From: a bacterium
GTDB taxonomy: Bacteria; Fidelibacterota; UBA2242
Assembly (NCBI GenBank): GCA_018895675.1
Contig: JAHIOG010000313.1
Coordinates: 1 to 6,184 of the forward strand
DNA: 6,184 nt
Direction of reading: 5' to 3'
Shown here: positions 3,410-6,184 of the stretch, piece after piece
How positions within the stretch are numbered: position 1 is the stretch's first letter
Layout of the letters: each line of letters begins with the position of its first letter
Program-made: the position numbers and the translations under genes
The notes under the pieces: model-generated
What the model was told of the DNA's origin: nothing
The model's input: only the letters and a program-made list of their open reading frames with translations
Database searches by the model: none

Positions 3410-6184
3410 CTATCGCAGCATCACCATCTTTTTCGTCTTGATAAAAGTTGTATTCTCATTCCTGGCAACAATCCTTAAAAAATACAATCCGCTTGCCGCC
3501 AATCTTCCCTGATCATCCTTGCCATCCCAGATCAGTGTATAGTATTTGGCTTCATGACGATTATTGGTCAGCGTCCTAACTTTTCTTCCCAGCAGATCAT
3601 AGATATTGATAAAGACATCACTCTGAACCGGTATGGCATATTCGATCACAGTTTGTGAATTAAACGGATTCGGGTAATTCGGGAATACTTCAAATTTATC
3701 GGGTATCGGCTGAAACCGGGTTGTAATTACATCGGACAATATCAATTCGCCGGTTTCGTCAATACCCTCAACGCCAATGGTAATATTAACCGGATCTCGC
3801 TGTTTTGATTTGAGGGTAAAGATCACCGGAACATTAGATATTTCTTCATTAAACGAATAATGAACATACTCGGAACGATTGCTGTCTATACAGTCAGCAT
3901 AGAATTCAAATGTCAAATCCGTGGGTTTTGTTAGAGAACGTTGTTCTCTGTTTATAGTAATGATTTCCGGATCATATTGGAGCACAATACGCTTTCCTGC
4001 GGATGCCCGGGAATGAATAATCAGATCATTGCCTTTCTGCTCGGTCGTGAAACCGCCGCCGAAGGATAATTGAGGCATTGTAATAGCATGTTTTCCAAGT
4101 CCTACAAACCAGTTCCACATCCTGCCGAATGTCATGGCGTCTTCGATATTGAATAGACTGTCGGTCATTGTAATGAAGTGCGGTATGTCTCCGGTAACCG
4201 GACCCAGTTCATACTTATAGTTTTTGCTATACCAGCCCTTGGCGAACAACGTTAGATCGTTAAAATCAACCTGGTCATTGCTGTCAAAGTCACCGGAATA
4301 ATTGACATAAACCGTAACCGTGTCATTATCGACCGGACTGCCCTCAAAGGTGTTATTTTGGTTGCCGTCCAGACCATAGCCATAAGCATTCGTTATCTGA
4401 TCAGCGGATAGAATCAATGATATTGTATCTCCTGATACAAACGAATTCTCCGGGTAGATAGAGACGTACTGATTATTGTTTAGAAACTGAAAGTCATAAG
4501 TCAGATTTTCCTCTATGGCGCTGCTAAGGGCAAGCCCCGTATTAAATTGTTCTATATTTAATGTCTGGGAGAATCCCAATTGAATCGTATCAAGCGCTGA
4601 TATGATCGTGCTGTGAGATATAAGTTTAGGATAAGTAACATATATTGTGAACAGTCCATCGCTGATCGCTTCGTCAGATAATTCTACGCTATCAGTTGCG
4701 GTTACTTTAATTTTACATTGTTCGGACGGAGTATTGGGAATCAACCAGGAATATTCACCATCATTGGGTTCATTTTCAGAGATTGAAATCCAGTTATCAC
4801 CGGCATCGATGGAATAGACTATATCAATTAATTGAATTGCGACATTATCGGTAGCAGCCCAAAAAATTGATCTTGTACTCATAATCTCAAAACTTGAATC
4901 TGAAAACTGTGTCAATAAATCGACTTCAGGCGGGGTATTGTCCGTCACAGAGAAACGAGGGCTATATACAATCGTATCATTTCCGGCAGTGTCCCAGCCA
5001 TGCAGGATTACCATAGCATTATCGGTAACTCCTTGCGGGATATTGAAACTGAATTGAGATGAATCCGAAGGAACAGTTCCCATAACATGCACTTTCTGCC
5101 CTACACCGGTTGTATAGATGATCCGTATCGAATCCATTGCGATATTATCTGTAGCATTCCAGGTAGTTGTTAAAAGTTCATACTCAGGAATAGAAAAACC
5201 TTCAGTTGGGGATAAAACTTCAATCTCCGGCGGAATACCATCAACAATCGAGAAATATTCCGAAGTGTCCGCTGCGGAAAGACCAACCAGATCAACCGAT
5301 TTAACCATTATTCTACAGCGGTCTGACATTACATTGGGAACTAACCAATTATATTGAAAATCAGCGCCGCTGACCGAATCAATCCACGCAAAGGCGCCAT
5401 CATCCGATGATAAGTACAAATGGTGGCTGCGGAATCCCGTATTGTCCTCTGCTTCCCAACTCAATATCTTCGTTTTACCGATAGAACACTGACCAATCGC
5501 TTCAATCTCAACATATTCCGGTGGCGTATTGTCGGTGACTGAAAAATAGGGACTGTGAACCAATGTATCATTACCGGATGTATCCCAGCCATGCAGGTAA
5601 ATTATCGCATTGTCGGTAACTCCTGCCGGAACAATGAAGGTGAATTGTGAGGAATCCGCCGGAACTTTACCCATGAACTGTAAATCAACGCCCGGTTCGT
5701 TGGTATAGATTATTAGCACCGAATCCATCGCAATGTTGTCGGTGGCAGTCCAGGTTACTGTCAAAGGTTCATATTCGGGAATGGAAAAACCTTCACCAGG
5801 ATTTAGAATCTGAATTACAGGAGCGATATAATCACCAGGAACAGCATAGACTTCATTTGAGAAATCGCTTTCATTACCTGAGGCGGCGACAGCAGTAATT
5901 CTGTAATAATAAACTTGGCCATTGGTCAATCCCTCATCTATATAGAATGTATCCGGTGGCGATCCAACAACACTATCAATCAATGTTGTCGCTGGAGATG
6001 TTGTGTCCCGGTAAATTCTATATTTTACAAGGTCGGATTCGGTGTTTTGATCCCAATGAAGAGTGATGTGCTGGTTGCCAGGAGAAGTGGTGAGGTTTTG
6101 AGGTGAATCAGGACTAAAATCTGGATCTTTTACACAGCGAACAGAAAAACCGCATTTTAAACTGACACCGTGAGAGAAGACTTC
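3410..6184 (-). CDS. Large modular secreted/surface protein with type IX secretion sorting tail (N-terminus outside window)
   Basis: The frame is open from the window edge to TAG at 3412-3410, giving 924 residues. Numbering from the edge: residues 12-20 (GFSVRCVKD) resemble the end of a FISUMP domain; 28-116 a fibronectin-III-like module; 120-216 and 318-413 two closely similar Ig-like modules, each followed by a second type (221-314, 418-514), giving an A-B-A-B order; 517-625 an Ig-like module possibly of the Big_5 type; 631-692 a dockerin-like segment (GDFDSNDQVDFNDLTLFAKGW, then IEDAMTFGRMWNW); 705-825 an unassigned beta-rich module; 831-924 the sorting tail with NYPNPFN (836-842), YDLLGRKVRTL and SGLYFLRI. 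Such tails direct export and surface attachment or release by the type IX system. The internal TTG at 5983 is not a start, since the frame and the fibronectin module run through it. Ligand and role are unknown; adhesion or binding is a guess from architecture. Confidence 0.93.
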   Translation of the reverse strand, partial: EVFSHGVSLKCGFSVRCVKDPDFSPDSPQNLTTSPGNQHITLHWDQNTESDLVKYRIYRDTTSPATTLIDSVVGSPPDTFYIDEGLTNGQVYYYRITAVAASGNESDFSNEVYAVPGDYIAPVIQILNPGEGFSIPEYEPLTVTWTATDNIAMDSVLIIYTNEPGVDLQFMGKVPADSSQFTFIVPAGVTDNAIIYLHGWDTSGNDTLVHSPYFSVTDNTPPEYVEIEAIGQCSIGKTKILSWEAEDNTGFRSHHLYLSSDDGAFAWIDSVSGADFQYNWLVPNVMSDRCRIMVKSVDLVGLSAADTSEYFSIVDGIPPEIEVLSPTEGFSIPEYELLTTTWNATDNIAMDSIRIIYTTGVGQKVHVMGTVPSDSSQFSFNIPQGVTDNAMVILHGWDTAGNDTIVYSPRFSVTDNTPPEVDLLTQFSDSSFEIMSTRSIFWAATDNVAIQLIDIVYSIDAGDNWISISENEPNDGEYSWLIPNTPSEQCKIKVTATDSVELSDEAISDGLFTIYVTYPKLISHSTIISALDTIQLGFSQTLNIEQFNTGLALSSAIEENLTYDFQFLNNNQYVSIYPENSFVSGDTISLILSADQITNAYGYGLDGNQNNTFEGSPVDNDTVTVYVNYSGDFDSNDQVDFNDLTLFAKGWYSKNYKYELGPVTGDIPHFITMTDSLFNIEDAMTFGRMWNWFVGLGKHAITMPQLSFGGGFTTEQKGNDLIIHSRASAGKRIVLQYDPEIITINREQRSLTKPTDLTFEFYADCIDSNRSEYVHYSFNEEISNVPVIFTLKSKQRDPVNITIGVEGIDETGELILSDVITTRFQPIPDKFEVFPNYPNPFNSQTVIEYAIPVQSDVFINIYDLLGRKVRTLTNNRHEAKYYTLIWDGKDDQGRLAASGLYFLRIVARNENTTFIKTKKMVMLR
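4946..5233 (-). repeat. Internal Ig-like repeat A2 of the surface protein
   Basis: Second copy of the module at 5537-5824, sharing EGFSIPEYE, TDNIAMDS, DSSQF, GVTDNA, LHGWDT-GNDT and FSVTDNTPPE. Differences concentrate in one stretch (EPGVDLQF against GVGQKVHV), which may be an exposed loop. Confidence 0.85.
5537..5824 (-). repeat. Internal Ig-like repeat A1 of the surface protein
   Basis: It encodes a module with EGFSIPEYEPLTVTWTATDN, DSSQF, GVTDNA, LHGWDTSGNDT and a closing FSVTDNTPPE. It is about 70% identical by eye to repeat A2 (4946-5233), 591 nt apart, with clear DNA similarity too, so it arose by tandem duplication of an A-B pair. Confidence 0.85.

Noticed and set aside
5118..6106. 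Plus-strand open frames within the large surface-protein gene (5118-5357 and 5915-6106)
   Set aside because: They are antisense shadows of a repetitive gene with clear protein domains on the minus strand.
1..6184. CRISPR array, tRNA or rRNA genes
   Set aside because: No regularly spaced identical repeats and no tRNA- or rRNA-like conserved segments were seen on either strand.

Overview
The window looks like accessory DNA from a bacterium of the FCB superphylum or a close relative (Calditrichota, Marinimicrobia, Zixibacteria or KSB1-like; the exact phylum cannot be read from this sequence). The main clue is the large gene at the right edge. It ends in a type IX secretion sorting tail (NYPNPFN, then YDLLGRKVRTL, then SGLYFLRI) and carries Ig-like modules plus what looks like the end of a FISUMP domain.

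Layout. (1) 1 to about 1395, plus strand: the 3' part of an IS91-family element, with the C-terminus of a tyrosine recombinase overlapping an IS91 (Y2/HUH) transposase gene. The transposase is broken in exactly two places, each by a 22-23 nt insertion. (2) 1599-3060, minus strand: two consecutive integron gene cassettes. One encodes a small exported, probably beta-barrel protein (2490-3023). The other encodes a protein with a helix-hairpin-helix DNA-glycosylase-like segment (1732-2241). Each has an attC site after its gene, and the R'' core of each attC matches the core at that cassette's own 5' end. No integron integrase gene is visible, so this is a CALIN-like array or a remnant. A third cassette appears to start at about 1626 and to be cut off by the IS91 element. 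(3) 3061-3409: AT-rich DNA without a gene. (4) 3410-6184, minus strand: a 5'-truncated modular surface or secreted protein.

The main discovery is a family of micro-insertions of 22-23 nt. Four copies occur: two in the transposase gene (673-694 and 1137-1159) and two in one arm of an attC site (1602-1623 and 1637-1658). Each consists of two tandem mini-hairpins with stems of about 4 bp and loops of 3 nt; the first loop is always AAA. Stem sequences differ between copies but pairing is kept. Removing the copies from the transposase restores the IS91 reading frame with the family motifs VLQTW and GFQKVRYFGF. Removing the other two restores an ordinary attC with a consensus RYYYAAC core and matching arms. 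The host sequences therefore give independent estimates of the insertion boundaries. I do not recognise this as a described bacterial repeat family.
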